From positions 1,116,001 through 1,180,000 of the forward strand of contig DATMFO010000003.1 of assembly GCA_035556135.1 (NCBI GenBank): 64,000 nucleotides of DNA. Reading direction: 5' to 3'. Each line of letters opens with the position of its first letter. Within the stretch, counting starts at the first letter, position 1. Both the position numbers and the translations under genes were made by a program. This document shows positions 57,189-64,000 of the stretch, piece by piece. Origin of the DNA: ZC4RG30 sp035556135 (GTDB lineage Bacteria > Pseudomonadota > Gammaproteobacteria > Steroidobacterales > Steroidobacteraceae). Below the pieces are notes generated by a model. That model saw only the letters and a list, made by a program, of their open reading frames with translations. It was not told the DNA's origin and did no database searches.

Positions 57189-58043
57189 ATGCGTCTACGC
57201 AATCGCTGTCTCGCAGTGCTGGCGGCCGGAATGCTCCAGGCGATCACCCTGGTCGCGCACGCCGCCCTGCCCCGCGCCAGCGCCGTGCCCGGCGGCGTGC
57301 TGGTGATCGACCTCGGTGACGCCGGCACCGCTGCCCCTGCGGCGCGCTGGCAGGATCGTGCGGTGCTGGTCACCAGCGATGGCGGACGCCACAAGGCGGT
57401 GGCGGGTGTGGCGCTGTCGGTGGTGCCCGGCGACTACAGCCTCGAAGTCACTGAAGCCTCCGGCGCCAGGCGCAGCGTGCCGGTGAAGATCACGGCGAAG
57501 AAGTACCGCGAGCAGCATCTCACCGTCGCACCGGGGCAGGTCGATCTTTCGCCTGAAGATGCCGCGCGCGTGGAGCGCGAACAGGTGCAGCTGGCGGCTT
57601 CATACAACAGCTTCAGCGATGCGCTGCCGGCCACCTTCACGCTGCGCCAACCCACGCCGGGACCGCGCAGCGACTCCTATGGATCCCGCCGCTTCTTCAA
57701 CAAGCAGCCGCGCAATCCGCATTCGGGCATGGACATCGCGGCCGGCACCGGCACGCCCATCATCGCGCCGGCTGATGGCGTGGTGCTCGAGGTGGGCGAC
57801 TTCTTCTTCAATGGCGGCACGGTGATCATCGACCACGGGCGTGGCTTCGTGACGCTGTACTGCCACCTCTCCGGCTTCGAAGTGAAGAAGGGCGACGTGG
57901 TGAAGACCGGGCAGCGCATCGGCAAGGTGGGCGCCACCGGACGTGTCACGGGCGCCCACCTGCACTTCGGCGTGCTGCTCAACGGGGCTTCGGTGGATCC
58001 GGGGCTGTTCCTGGAGCCGGTGGCGAAGCCCGCGTCGAAATAA
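57189..58043 (+). CDS. M23 family metallopeptidase (LytM domain)
   Basis: A 284-residue exported peptidase with a signal peptide (residues 1-31, cut after AHA). A beta-rich N-terminal domain covers about 35-120 and a basic linker follows. The LytM domain at about 170-275 has the zinc ligands in NPHSGMDIA (HxxxD) and GAHLHFGV (HxH), and GRGFVTLYCHLSGFEV in between. It cuts peptide bridges in peptidoglycan. The zinc set is complete, so it should be an active enzyme rather than an amidase activator. I chose the ATG at 57189 for the signal peptide. Confidence 0.9.
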   Translation: MRLRNRCLAVLAAGMLQAITLVAHAALPRASAVPGGVLVIDLGDAGTAAPAARWQDRAVLVTSDGGRHKAVAGVALSVVPGDYSLEVTEASGARRSVPVKITAKKYREQHLTVAPGQVDLSPEDAARVEREQVQLAASYNSFSDALPATFTLRQPTPGPRSDSYGSRRFFNKQPRNPHSGMDIAAGTGTPIIAPADGVVLEVGDFFFNGGTVIIDHGRGFVTLYCHLSGFEVKKGDVVKTGQRIGKVGATGRVTGAHLHFGVLLNGASVDPGLFLEPVAKPASK

Positions 58044-58058
58044 CCGGGAATTCCAGGC

Positions 58059-58817
58059 TCAGAGCAGCATGCCGCCGGAGGCCTCCACGCGCTGGCCGGT
58101 GATCCAGTGCGTGTCGCCGGCCAGCAGCATGGCCATGGCGGGGCCGATGTCATCGGGCAATCCCACGCGGCCCTTCGCTGTGGCCGAGGCGATGTGGCGG
58201 TTGATGGCTGCATCGTCACGCACGCGGCCACCACCGAAGTCGGTCTCGATGGCCCCCGGGGCGATGACGTTCACGCTGATGCCGCGCGGACCGAGCTCGG
58301 CGGCGAGGTAGCGCGTGAACACTTCGATCGCACCCTTCATCGAGGCGTAGGCGGCGTAGCCGGCCATCGAGAAGCGCGTGAGTCCGCTGGAGACATTGAG
58401 GATGCGGCCGTTGTCCTCAATCAGCGGCAGCAGCGCCTGCGTGAGCAGGAACGGGCCCTTGAAGTGGATGTTCACCATCGCGTCGATCTGTGCGCCGGTG
58501 GTGTCCGCAATGCTGGCGTTCACGCCGTTGCCGGCGTTGTTCAGCAGGTAGCGGATGCGGTCGCTGGCGAAACGTTCGCGCAGCACCTTGCGCAGCGCCG
58601 GTGCGAAGGCCGGGACACCGGCCGGATCGGAGAGGTCCAGGGGCAGCGCGGCGGCGCGACGGCCGAGGGCTTCGAGTTCGGCGACGACGGCGGCGGCCTC
58701 GGCGGCATTGCCGCGGTAGGTCAGGACGATGTCGACGCCCCGACGGGCCAGGGCGAGGACGGCGCTGCGGCCGAGGCCGCGGTTGCCGCCGGTAACGAGT
58801 GCGATGGGGGTAGTCAT
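58059..58817 (-). CDS. SDR family oxidoreductase
   Basis: A 252-residue short-chain dehydrogenase. It has the N-terminal cofactor motif TGGNRGLGRSAV (about residues 9-20), NNAGNG, the catalytic Ser in LNVSSGLTR and Tyr/Lys in YAAYASMKGAIE (about 150-160), and the C-terminal PGAIETDFGG. An Arg after the first Gly-rich segment (TYRGNA) favours NADPH. The substrate is unknown. It is divergent from a LysR regulator and shares its operator region; such pairs are usually regulator and target. Confidence 0.9.
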   Translation of the reverse strand: MTTPIALVTGGNRGLGRSAVLALARRGVDIVLTYRGNAAEAAAVVAELEALGRRAAALPLDLSDPAGVPAFAPALRKVLRERFASDRIRYLLNNAGNGVNASIADTTGAQIDAMVNIHFKGPFLLTQALLPLIEDNGRILNVSSGLTRFSMAGYAAYASMKGAIEVFTRYLAAELGPRGISVNVIAPGAIETDFGGGRVRDDAAINRHIASATAKGRVGLPDDIGPAMAMLLAGDTHWITGQRVEASGGMLL

Positions 58818-58872
58818 TGTGGTTCTCCTGCGTCCGGGGGTGGTTCGGTCTGTATGCAGGTTATTGACCGCC

Positions 58873-58884
58873 TATCAGCTGATA
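58873..58884. promoter_or_regulatory. Palindrome between SDR and lysR genes, site 1
   Basis: TATCAGCTGATA is a perfect 12-base dyad containing a T-N10-A core, the kind of site LysR regulators bind. It lies between the two divergent starts. Confidence 0.5.
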
Positions 58885-58906
58885 AATACCGACCGGATTG
58901 CCACAC

Positions 58907-58925
58907 TGTTCTTGATATGAGAACA
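58907..58925. promoter_or_regulatory. Inverted repeat just before lysR, site 2
   Basis: TGTTCT, seven bases, AGAACA, ending eight bases before the lysR ATG. It would suit an activation or autorepression site. Confidence 0.5.
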
Positions 58926-58933
58926 ATGGCCTT

Positions 58934-59848
58934 ATGGATCGCCTCGACCGCCTGAAGGTCTTCATCCGCGTGGCAGAGCTGGGCAGCTTCACACGGGCTG
59001 CCGATTCCCTCGGGCTGCCCAAGGGCCTGGCGTCAGTAGCCGTGCAGCAGCTGGAGAACCAGCTGGGCGCCCGCCTCTTCCAGCGCACCACCCGTCGCGT
59101 GGAGCTCACGCAGGATGGTCGCGCCTGTTATGAACGCGCGCGGGACCTGCTGGGCGAGTTCGAGGAATTGCAGGCGCAGTTCACGCAGACGCCGCAGCGG
59201 CTGTCCGGTCGGCTGCGCATCGACATGTCGGTGGGGCTGGCGCAGAACCATGTGCTGCCGCGACTGCCCGAATTCACCGATCCGCATCCGGAACTGCAGG
59301 TGGAAGTCAGCGCCACCGACCGGCGCGTGGACCTGATCCGCGAAGGATTCGACTGCGTGATCCGCGTGGGCAAGGTGGATGAGCCCGGGCTGGTGGCGCG
59401 GAGTCTGGGGCGTGCGCGCGTGGTGACGCTGGCGAGCCCTGCCTATCTCGCGCGGCATGGCACGCCGCGCACGCTGGAGGATCTGGCCGGACACCGGCTG
59501 ATCCAGTACGCGGTGAATTTCGGCGGGCAGCGCGAGGGCTGGGAATACTTCGATGGCGGGACGTATCGCGAGATCGCGCTTGAAGGCAGCATCACGGTGA
59601 ACAGTTCTGCTGCGTACGATGCGGCCTGCCGGGCCGGCTACGGACTGATCCAGGTGCCGGTATTCGGGGCCTCACGTGACTTGCAGGCTGGCGAACTGGT
59701 CCACGTACTGCCGCAGTTCGAGGCGGCGCCGATGACGGTGTCGCTGCTGTATGCGCACCGCCGGCACCTGCCGCTGCGGGTGCGCGCATTCATGGACTGG
59801 GTGGCCGGCGTGATCAGGCCGCTGCTTATCGACGCGCCGCCCGCCTGA
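58934..59848 (+). CDS. LysR family transcriptional regulator
   Basis: A 304-residue regulator. The N-terminal winged helix (LKVFIRVAELGSFTRAADSLGLPKGLASVAVQQLENQLGARLFQRTTRRVELTQDG, about residues 6-62) binds DNA, and the C-terminal periplasmic-binding-like effector domain follows from about 90. It is of the CrgA/DsdC-like kind often paired with SDR genes. Two dyads in the 116-base divergent gap are likely binding sites. The ligand cannot be told from the sequence. Confidence 0.92.
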   Translation: MDRLDRLKVFIRVAELGSFTRAADSLGLPKGLASVAVQQLENQLGARLFQRTTRRVELTQDGRACYERARDLLGEFEELQAQFTQTPQRLSGRLRIDMSVGLAQNHVLPRLPEFTDPHPELQVEVSATDRRVDLIREGFDCVIRVGKVDEPGLVARSLGRARVVTLASPAYLARHGTPRTLEDLAGHRLIQYAVNFGGQREGWEYFDGGTYREIALEGSITVNSSAAYDAACRAGYGLIQVPVFGASRDLQAGELVHVLPQFEAAPMTVSLLYAHRRHLPLRVRAFMDWVAGVIRPLLIDAPPA

Positions 59849-59905
59849 GCCGCAGAGGTCGGGTGGGGGGATACGGGCCAGCGCAGCAGCGTCGCCGGCA
59901 ACAGG

Positions 59906-61357
59906 TCAGCCGCGTGGGCGTCTACCCGTGGGCTTTCCCGTGGCGACCTTCTTGCGGGCCACGCGCTTCGCGACGTTCTTCTGTCCGCCCTTCTTCTTCG
60001 CGACCACCTTGCGTGCCGCGGCCTCGCGCTGCTCGCGGTTGCCGAAGGGATTCGCATCGGTGCGCAGTTCAAGCACCACCGGGCAGGCGTAGAGGTCGAA
60101 GGCCTCGCGGAACACGTTGGAGAGATAACGCCGGTAGGCGTCAGGGGTCTCCTGCGTCTGGTTGCCGTGGATCACGATGCGCGGCGGATTCTTGCCACCC
60201 TGGTGGGCATAACGCAGTTTGATGCGGCGACCCTTCACCAGCGGTGGCTGGTGCGCCTGCAGCGCCTTCTCCAGCACCTTCGACAGCTGCGGCGTGGACA
60301 TCTCGCGCATCGAGGCCTCGAAGGCGCGCACGGCCGCAGTGGCCAGCTCGCCCACGCCGGTGCCGTGGCGTGCGGAGATGTAATGGATGGGCGCGAAGGG
60401 CACGAAGTCCAGGCGCAGCGACAGCGCGTTGCGCACCTGCTCGCGCTGGTCCATGGGAATGCCATCCCACTTGTTCACGGCCAGCAGCAACGCGCGGCCC
60501 TTCTGCAGGGCAAGGCCCAGAACGGAGGCATCCTGCTCGGCGATGCCCTGGTGCGCATCGAGCACCAGCACCACCACATGCGCGGCGGCAATGGCCTGCA
60601 GGGTGCGCGCCACACTGGCGCGCTCCACGGCATCTTCGACGCGCGCACGGCGGCGCACGCCTGCGGTATCGATCAGCGTGAAGCTGCGACCGTCGCGCTC
60701 GAAGGGCACGAAGATGGAATCGCGCGTGGTGCCGGGCATGTCGGTGGCGATCACGCGTTCCTCGCCGATGAGGCGGTTCACCAGCGTGGACTTGCCCACG
60801 TTCGGACGGCCGATCACGGCGATGCGGATGGAGTCGTCCTGCTCCTGCGGACCCTCAGCGACTGCCTCGACGCCCTCGAGGGCCTGTTCGAGCAGGGCCT
60901 CGCAGCCGCGGCCGGAAAGTGCCGCGACGGCGCGCCACTCGCTGATGCCGAGCCGGTGGAACTCTGCCGCGACCACGCCGGGGTCCATGCCCTCGGCCTT
61001 GTTGACCGCCAGCACCACCGGCTTGCCCGAGCGGTGCAGCAGCCGTGCCACTTCGCGATCGTCGTTGGTGAGGCCGGTGCGGCAATCGACCACCAGCACG
61101 AGGCGGTCGGCCTCGGCGATGGCGCGCTCGGTCTGCTCGCGCATCTGCTGCTCGACGGTGGAGCGCGGGCTGGTGACCACGCCGCCGGTGTCGACGATCA
61201 CGCAGGGCACATCACCGGCACGGCCGTAGCCGTACTGGCGGTCGCGCGTCACGCCCGGCACGTCGGCGACGATGGCGTCGCGCGTACCGGTGAGCGTATT
61301 GAACAGCGTGGACTTGCCGACATTGGGCCGGCCCACGAGCGCAACGATCGGCAGCAT
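59906..61357 (-). CDS. der: Ribosome-associated GTPase Der
   Basis: A 483-residue double GTPase for 50S subunit maturation. The first G domain has GRPNVGKSTLFN at residues 8-19, DTGG and NKAEG; the second has GRPNVGKSTLVN (about 190-201), DTAGVRRRARV and NKWDG. A KH-like domain follows (LSKVLEKALQAHQPPL, KLRYAHQGGKNPPRIVIHGNQ) and a basic Lys/Arg tail (residues 455-483). The start at 61357 gives the family length. The longer frame to 62164 runs inside bamB and is not real. Confidence 0.96.
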   Translation of the reverse strand: MLPIVALVGRPNVGKSTLFNTLTGTRDAIVADVPGVTRDRQYGYGRAGDVPCVIVDTGGVVTSPRSTVEQQMREQTERAIAEADRLVLVVDCRTGLTNDDREVARLLHRSGKPVVLAVNKAEGMDPGVVAAEFHRLGISEWRAVAALSGRGCEALLEQALEGVEAVAEGPQEQDDSIRIAVIGRPNVGKSTLVNRLIGEERVIATDMPGTTRDSIFVPFERDGRSFTLIDTAGVRRRARVEDAVERASVARTLQAIAAAHVVVLVLDAHQGIAEQDASVLGLALQKGRALLLAVNKWDGIPMDQREQVRNALSLRLDFVPFAPIHYISARHGTGVGELATAAVRAFEASMREMSTPQLSKVLEKALQAHQPPLVKGRRIKLRYAHQGGKNPPRIVIHGNQTQETPDAYRRYLSNVFREAFDLYACPVVLELRTDANPFGNREQREAAARKVVAKKKGGQKNVAKRVARKKVATGKPTGRRPRG

Positions 61358-61380
61358 GGTCTGTGCGTCCGGCGGGGCAG

Positions 61381-62664
61381 TCAGGTGCCGGGGCGCTTGC
61401 GCGTGGAGAAGCCGGTGGGGCTGTCGGTGCGCGAGGTGCTGCTGCCGCCCCGGCCGCCACCGCCACCGACACCGCCGCTGTCCGTGGCGCTGCCGCGGAT
61501 CAGTGCACCACTGGCCTCCTCGCCGGTGGCGCGGATGCGCAGCGCGGCGATGCGGCCCTCGGCATCCATCACGATCATCTTGTCGCCGGTGACGACAGGC
61601 GTGGCGGACACGCGGGAAGAAACGGGCTTCACGCGCGCGGCCGGCTCGCCGGTCTCGCGGTCGAGGAAGTGCACATAGCCCTGCAGGTCGGCCACGGCGA
61701 CCAGCGGACCCAGCAGCGCGGGCGGGGAGAGGCGGCGGCGGGCCAGCGCGTCCTGCTTCCACAGCTCGATGCCGCTGCGACGATCGATCTTCACCACTTC
61801 GCCGCCGGCGGTGGACACGTACACGGCGGCATCGTCGACGGTGAGGCCGGAATAGCTGGAGACATCGCGCGTCCACAGCGGCGTGCCGGTCTCGCGATCG
61901 AGCCGCGCAGCCTTGCCCTGGTAGGTGACCACGTAGAACGCACCGTCGGCAGCGACCACCGCGGTGTCGATGTCGGCGAGGCGGTCGAGTTCGGTGCGGC
62001 CGGAGGGTGGCGCGACGATGTTGTCCCACACCGTGAAACCATCGGCGAGCTGGGCAGCCACGACGCGGCCATTGTCGAAACCGGAGACGGCCAGGCCATC
62101 GCTGACCAGCGGGCGTGCCGTGCCGCGCAGGGACAGGCGCGGTACTTCCTGCTCGATGGCCCACACCTGGTTGCCATCGCTGGCGCTCAGCGCGACCAGT
62201 CTTCCGTCGCCAGTGCGCAGCAGCACCATGCCGCCGCCCACATCGGGAGCGGAGAGGATCTCGCTGTTGACGCGGGTCTTCCAGCGCTCGCTGCCGGTGG
62301 CGGAGTCAAGCGCGAGCACGTCGCCGTTCGCCGAGCCGACCACCACGAGGCCCTCGCCCGCGCCGGGGCCGCCGCTGAGGTTCAGGTCGCTGTCCACGCG
62401 CCAGATGCGCCGGCCATCGTCACGGTTCAGGGCGAGCACGGCGCCGCCGTAGCTGGCGACGAACACGGCCTCGCCTTCGGCGGCCAGGCCCAGGCCCAGC
62501 CGCAGGCGTGGCTCGTTGCCACCCAGGTTCACGCCCCATACGCGCTGCAGGTCGGCCGTGCTGCGGAACGCGACCAGCTCCGCGGGCTTGGCCACGTCCT
62601 TGTCGGCGCAGGCTGCCACCAGGGCAGCCAGCACCAGCGGCGCGAGGCGTGAGGTCAACTTCAT
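61381..62664 (-). CDS. bamB: Outer membrane assembly lipoprotein BamB
   Basis: A 427-residue lipoprotein with signal and lipobox (LVLAALVAAC, Cys at residue 19). It forms an eight-bladed PQQ-like propeller: repeated motifs such as GGAVLALNRDDGRRIWRVD, VLALDSATGSERWKT, VVKIDRRSGIELWKQDAL and LRGTARPLVSDGLAVSGFDNGRVVAAQLADG. It belongs to the BAM complex that inserts barrels in the outer membrane. A Gly/Ser-rich tail beyond the propeller (residues 400-427) is longer than in Escherichia coli. It lies in the order hisS-yfgM-bamB-der, 23 bases before der. Confidence 0.95.
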   Translation of the reverse strand: MKLTSRLAPLVLAALVAACADKDVAKPAELVAFRSTADLQRVWGVNLGGNEPRLRLGLGLAAEGEAVFVASYGGAVLALNRDDGRRIWRVDSDLNLSGGPGAGEGLVVVGSANGDVLALDSATGSERWKTRVNSEILSAPDVGGGMVLLRTGDGRLVALSASDGNQVWAIEQEVPRLSLRGTARPLVSDGLAVSGFDNGRVVAAQLADGFTVWDNIVAPPSGRTELDRLADIDTAVVAADGAFYVVTYQGKAARLDRETGTPLWTRDVSSYSGLTVDDAAVYVSTAGGEVVKIDRRSGIELWKQDALARRRLSPPALLGPLVAVADLQGYVHFLDRETGEPAARVKPVSSRVSATPVVTGDKMIVMDAEGRIAALRIRATGEEASGALIRGSATDSGGVGGGGGRGGSSTSRTDSPTGFSTRKRPGT

Positions 62665-63380
62665 GGAGTGGCTTCCGCTGCGGGAGCGGTTTCAACGGCT
62701 GGAGCGGGCTCAGCGGCCGGAGCAGCCTGCGCGGCGGCCGGCTTGCCGCCGAGGTCGGCGATCTTCAGATCGAGCAGCTCGCCCACTCCGCCTTCCTGCA
62801 GCTCTGCGGCCGGCAGTTTCCCGCGGGCAGCCTGGTATTCCTTCAGTGCACCCTCGCGGTCGCCCCTGGCGAAGAGGATGTCGCCGCGGATTTCCAGCCG
62901 TGCGGCTTCGTGCTCCCCCATGTCTGCAGTGCCGAGCGTGGCCAGCGCCGCGTCGTACTGTTCCTGTGCGGCCTGCACGCGCGCCAGGCGCAGCTTCGCC
63001 ACGGGCTGAAGGTATTTGTCGGGGGCCGAGGCAGCCACGCGCTGCAGGCGCTCGCGCGCGCGATCCAGCTCGTTGTTGGCCACGTGCACGTTGGCAGCGA
63101 CCAGGTCGGCGGCGGCCACATACGGCGACTTGGGGTAGTCGCTGCGCAGCTTCTCGATCATCGTGAAACCTTCTTCATCGCGGCCAGCGTCGAAGATGCG
63201 GACGATGTTCTGGTAGGCCTCGGTGGCCTCGATGGCCTTCTTGTCCACATGCGCCTGCCACCAGCGCCAGCCAAAGAAGACCAGCAGCATCAGCGCCGCC
63301 AGCAGCAGCACCTGCGGCCCGCTTGTGCGCAGCCAGGCCTTCAGCCGTTCCCATTGTTCCTCTTCGGAAAGCAGTTCCAC
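62661..63380 (-). CDS. yfgM: YfgM-type membrane-anchored TPR protein
   Basis: A 239-residue protein with a cytosolic N-terminus (EEEQWERLKAWL), a transmembrane helix (VLLLAALMLLVFFGWRWWQ, about residues 24-42) and a periplasmic tetratricopeptide-like helical domain (SPYVAAADLVAANVHVANNELDRARERLQRV, about residues 85-115). The tail is Ala/Glu/Pro-rich. YfgM associates with the SecYEG translocon and the chaperone PpiD. The stop overlaps the bamB start by four bases, and it follows hisS by 33 bases in the conserved operon order. Confidence 0.93.
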   Translation of the reverse strand: MELLSEEEQWERLKAWLRTSGPQVLLLAALMLLVFFGWRWWQAHVDKKAIEATEAYQNIVRIFDAGRDEEGFTMIEKLRSDYPKSPYVAAADLVAANVHVANNELDRARERLQRVAASAPDKYLQPVAKLRLARVQAAQEQYDAALATLGTADMGEHEAARLEIRGDILFARGDREGALKEYQAARGKLPAAELQEGGVGELLDLKIADLGGKPAAAQAAPAAEPAPAVETAPAAEATP

Positions 63381-63413
63381 TATTCGCCACCCCTGAAAAT
63401 AAGGTCTGGAATC

Positions 63414-64000
63414 CTACAGCGTATCGAGCAGTGCCGGCAGGCGTGATGACAGCTCGGAAAGCTGCACTTCGGCCTGGCCGCCTTCCTGGCGCAGCGGCTT
63501 CAGGGCCGCGGCCCCCCGCTCCAGTTCGTCATCCCCCAGCACCAGCGCCAGGCGCGCCCCGCTGCGGTCGGCGCGGCGGAACTGGGCCTTGAAATTGCCG
63601 CCGCCCTGGTTCATTTCGAAGGCCACGGCCGGCAGCGCATCGCGCAGCTGCTCCACCAGGGCCAGCCCGGCCCGTGTGGCGCGCTCGCCGGCGGCGATCA
63701 CGTAGACGTCCGGGCCGGCCGGCGCGGGCGCCGTGCCAGCCTGCCGCAGCAGCTCCACCACGCGCTCCACGCCCATGGCGAAGCCGGCCGCCGGCGTGGG
63801 CTCGCCGCCCAGCTGCGGGATCAGGCCATCGTAGCGGCCGCCGGAGCAGATGGCATCCTGCGCGCCCAGCGCGTCGGTGACCCACTCGAAGACGGTGCGC
63901 GAATAGTAGTCGAGGCCACGCACCAGGCGCGGGTCGATGGTGTATTCCACGCCCATGGCGGCCAGCGTGGCGCACAGCGCGTCGAAGTGCTCGCGGGATT
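63414..64000 (-). CDS. hisS: Histidyl-tRNA synthetase, C-terminal part
   Basis: The frame runs off the right edge; the last 194 or so residues are seen. Motif VRGLDYYSRTVFEW is the histidine-binding region, SGGRYDGLIPQLGGEPTPAAGFAMGVERVVELL contains motif 3 of class II synthetases, and the anticodon-binding domain (PDVYVIAAGERATRAGLALVEQLRDA, NFKAQFRRADRSGARLALVLGDDE) ends the protein. The enzyme charges tRNA-His. It is the first visible gene of the hisS-yfgM-bamB-der run. Confidence 0.97.
   Translation of the reverse strand, partial: SREHFDALCATLAAMGVEYTIDPRLVRGLDYYSRTVFEWVTDALGAQDAICSGGRYDGLIPQLGGEPTPAAGFAMGVERVVELLRQAGTAPAPAGPDVYVIAAGERATRAGLALVEQLRDALPAVAFEMNQGGGNFKAQFRRADRSGARLALVLGDDELERGAAALKPLRQEGGQAEVQLSELSSRLPALLDTL

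Noticed and set aside
59863..60222. A basic plus-strand protein overlapping the end of der
   Set aside because: It is the antisense of the Lys/Arg-rich tail of Der.
61358..62164. An N-terminal extension of der by 269 codons
   Set aside because: It lies antiframe within bamB; Der begins at MLPIVALVGRPN at 61357.
1..64000. CRISPR array, tRNA or rRNA genes
   Set aside because: I saw no regularly spaced repeats, no cloverleaf-like sequence with a typical T-arm and no rRNA-like stretches. A covariance-model scan would settle the tRNA question.

Overview
The window is a GC-rich chromosomal segment from a gammaproteobacterium. The right-hand part keeps, in order and orientation, the housekeeping block known from Escherichia coli (hisS, yfgM, bamB, der, then xseA on the opposite strand, then guaB and guaA), but spread over more than 20 kb by inserted genes. 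The gene repertoire (tannase-family esterase, sialate O-acetylesterase, GH43-like enzyme, PQQ sugar dehydrogenase, YaeQ, many small toxin-antitoxin pairs) suggests a lineage near Xanthomonadales, Steroidobacterales or Nevskiales. I cannot fix the genus by eye.

Layout. 1-16.3 kb is metabolic and regulatory: an outer-membrane barrel fragment, yaeQ-yaiI, DUF302, a GH43-like enzyme, a cytochrome c/PQQ dehydrogenase, a BRCT protein, a di-heme oxidase, a MarR-DUF1398-truncated hemoglobin-DUF1971 cluster, a TetR/tannase divergent pair, a sialate O-acetylesterase, a cold-shock/DUF1294 protein and an ArsR-SRPBCC pair. 16.3-23.5 kb is a scrapyard. It holds intact toxin-antitoxin pairs (ParDE, AbrB-Doc) and an NYN protein among broken genes: an ECF sigma factor, a VapC start, a CheB/CheR-PAS kinase, a serine hydrolase, a HEPN protein and two DUF2075 remnants.

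23.6-42.5 kb is the centrepiece, a roughly 19 kb one-strand operon. In transcription order it is a DNA cytosine methyltransferase, vsr, drmD (SNF2 helicase), drmMI (large adenine methyltransferase), a GHKL (MORC/HSP90-like) ATPase, an O-methyltransferase-like protein, drmA, drmB, drmC and a DUF3883 protein. This is a class 1 DISARM anti-phage system carrying a GHKL ATPase plus methyltransferase-fold pair between drmMI and drmA, a Dcm-Vsr pair at the front and a nuclease-like DUF3883 protein at the back. Almost every junction overlaps by 1-4 bases, so the extra genes look like working parts of the operon. It lies directly behind the 3' end of guaA, a known genomic-island integration hotspot.

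42.5-64 kb returns to core genes: guaA, guaB (separated by two small coiled-coil genes on the other strand), a very large membrane protein, an EamA transporter, xseA, a glutamine amidotransferase, an ECF sigma/anti-sigma pair, a glutathione peroxidase, CcdAB, an M23 peptidase, an SDR/LysR divergent pair, der, bamB, yfgM and the 3' part of hisS.

Several regulators show clear palindromic operators. In the MarR and TetR cases the operator sits exactly in the 17-base spacer of a near-consensus promoter.
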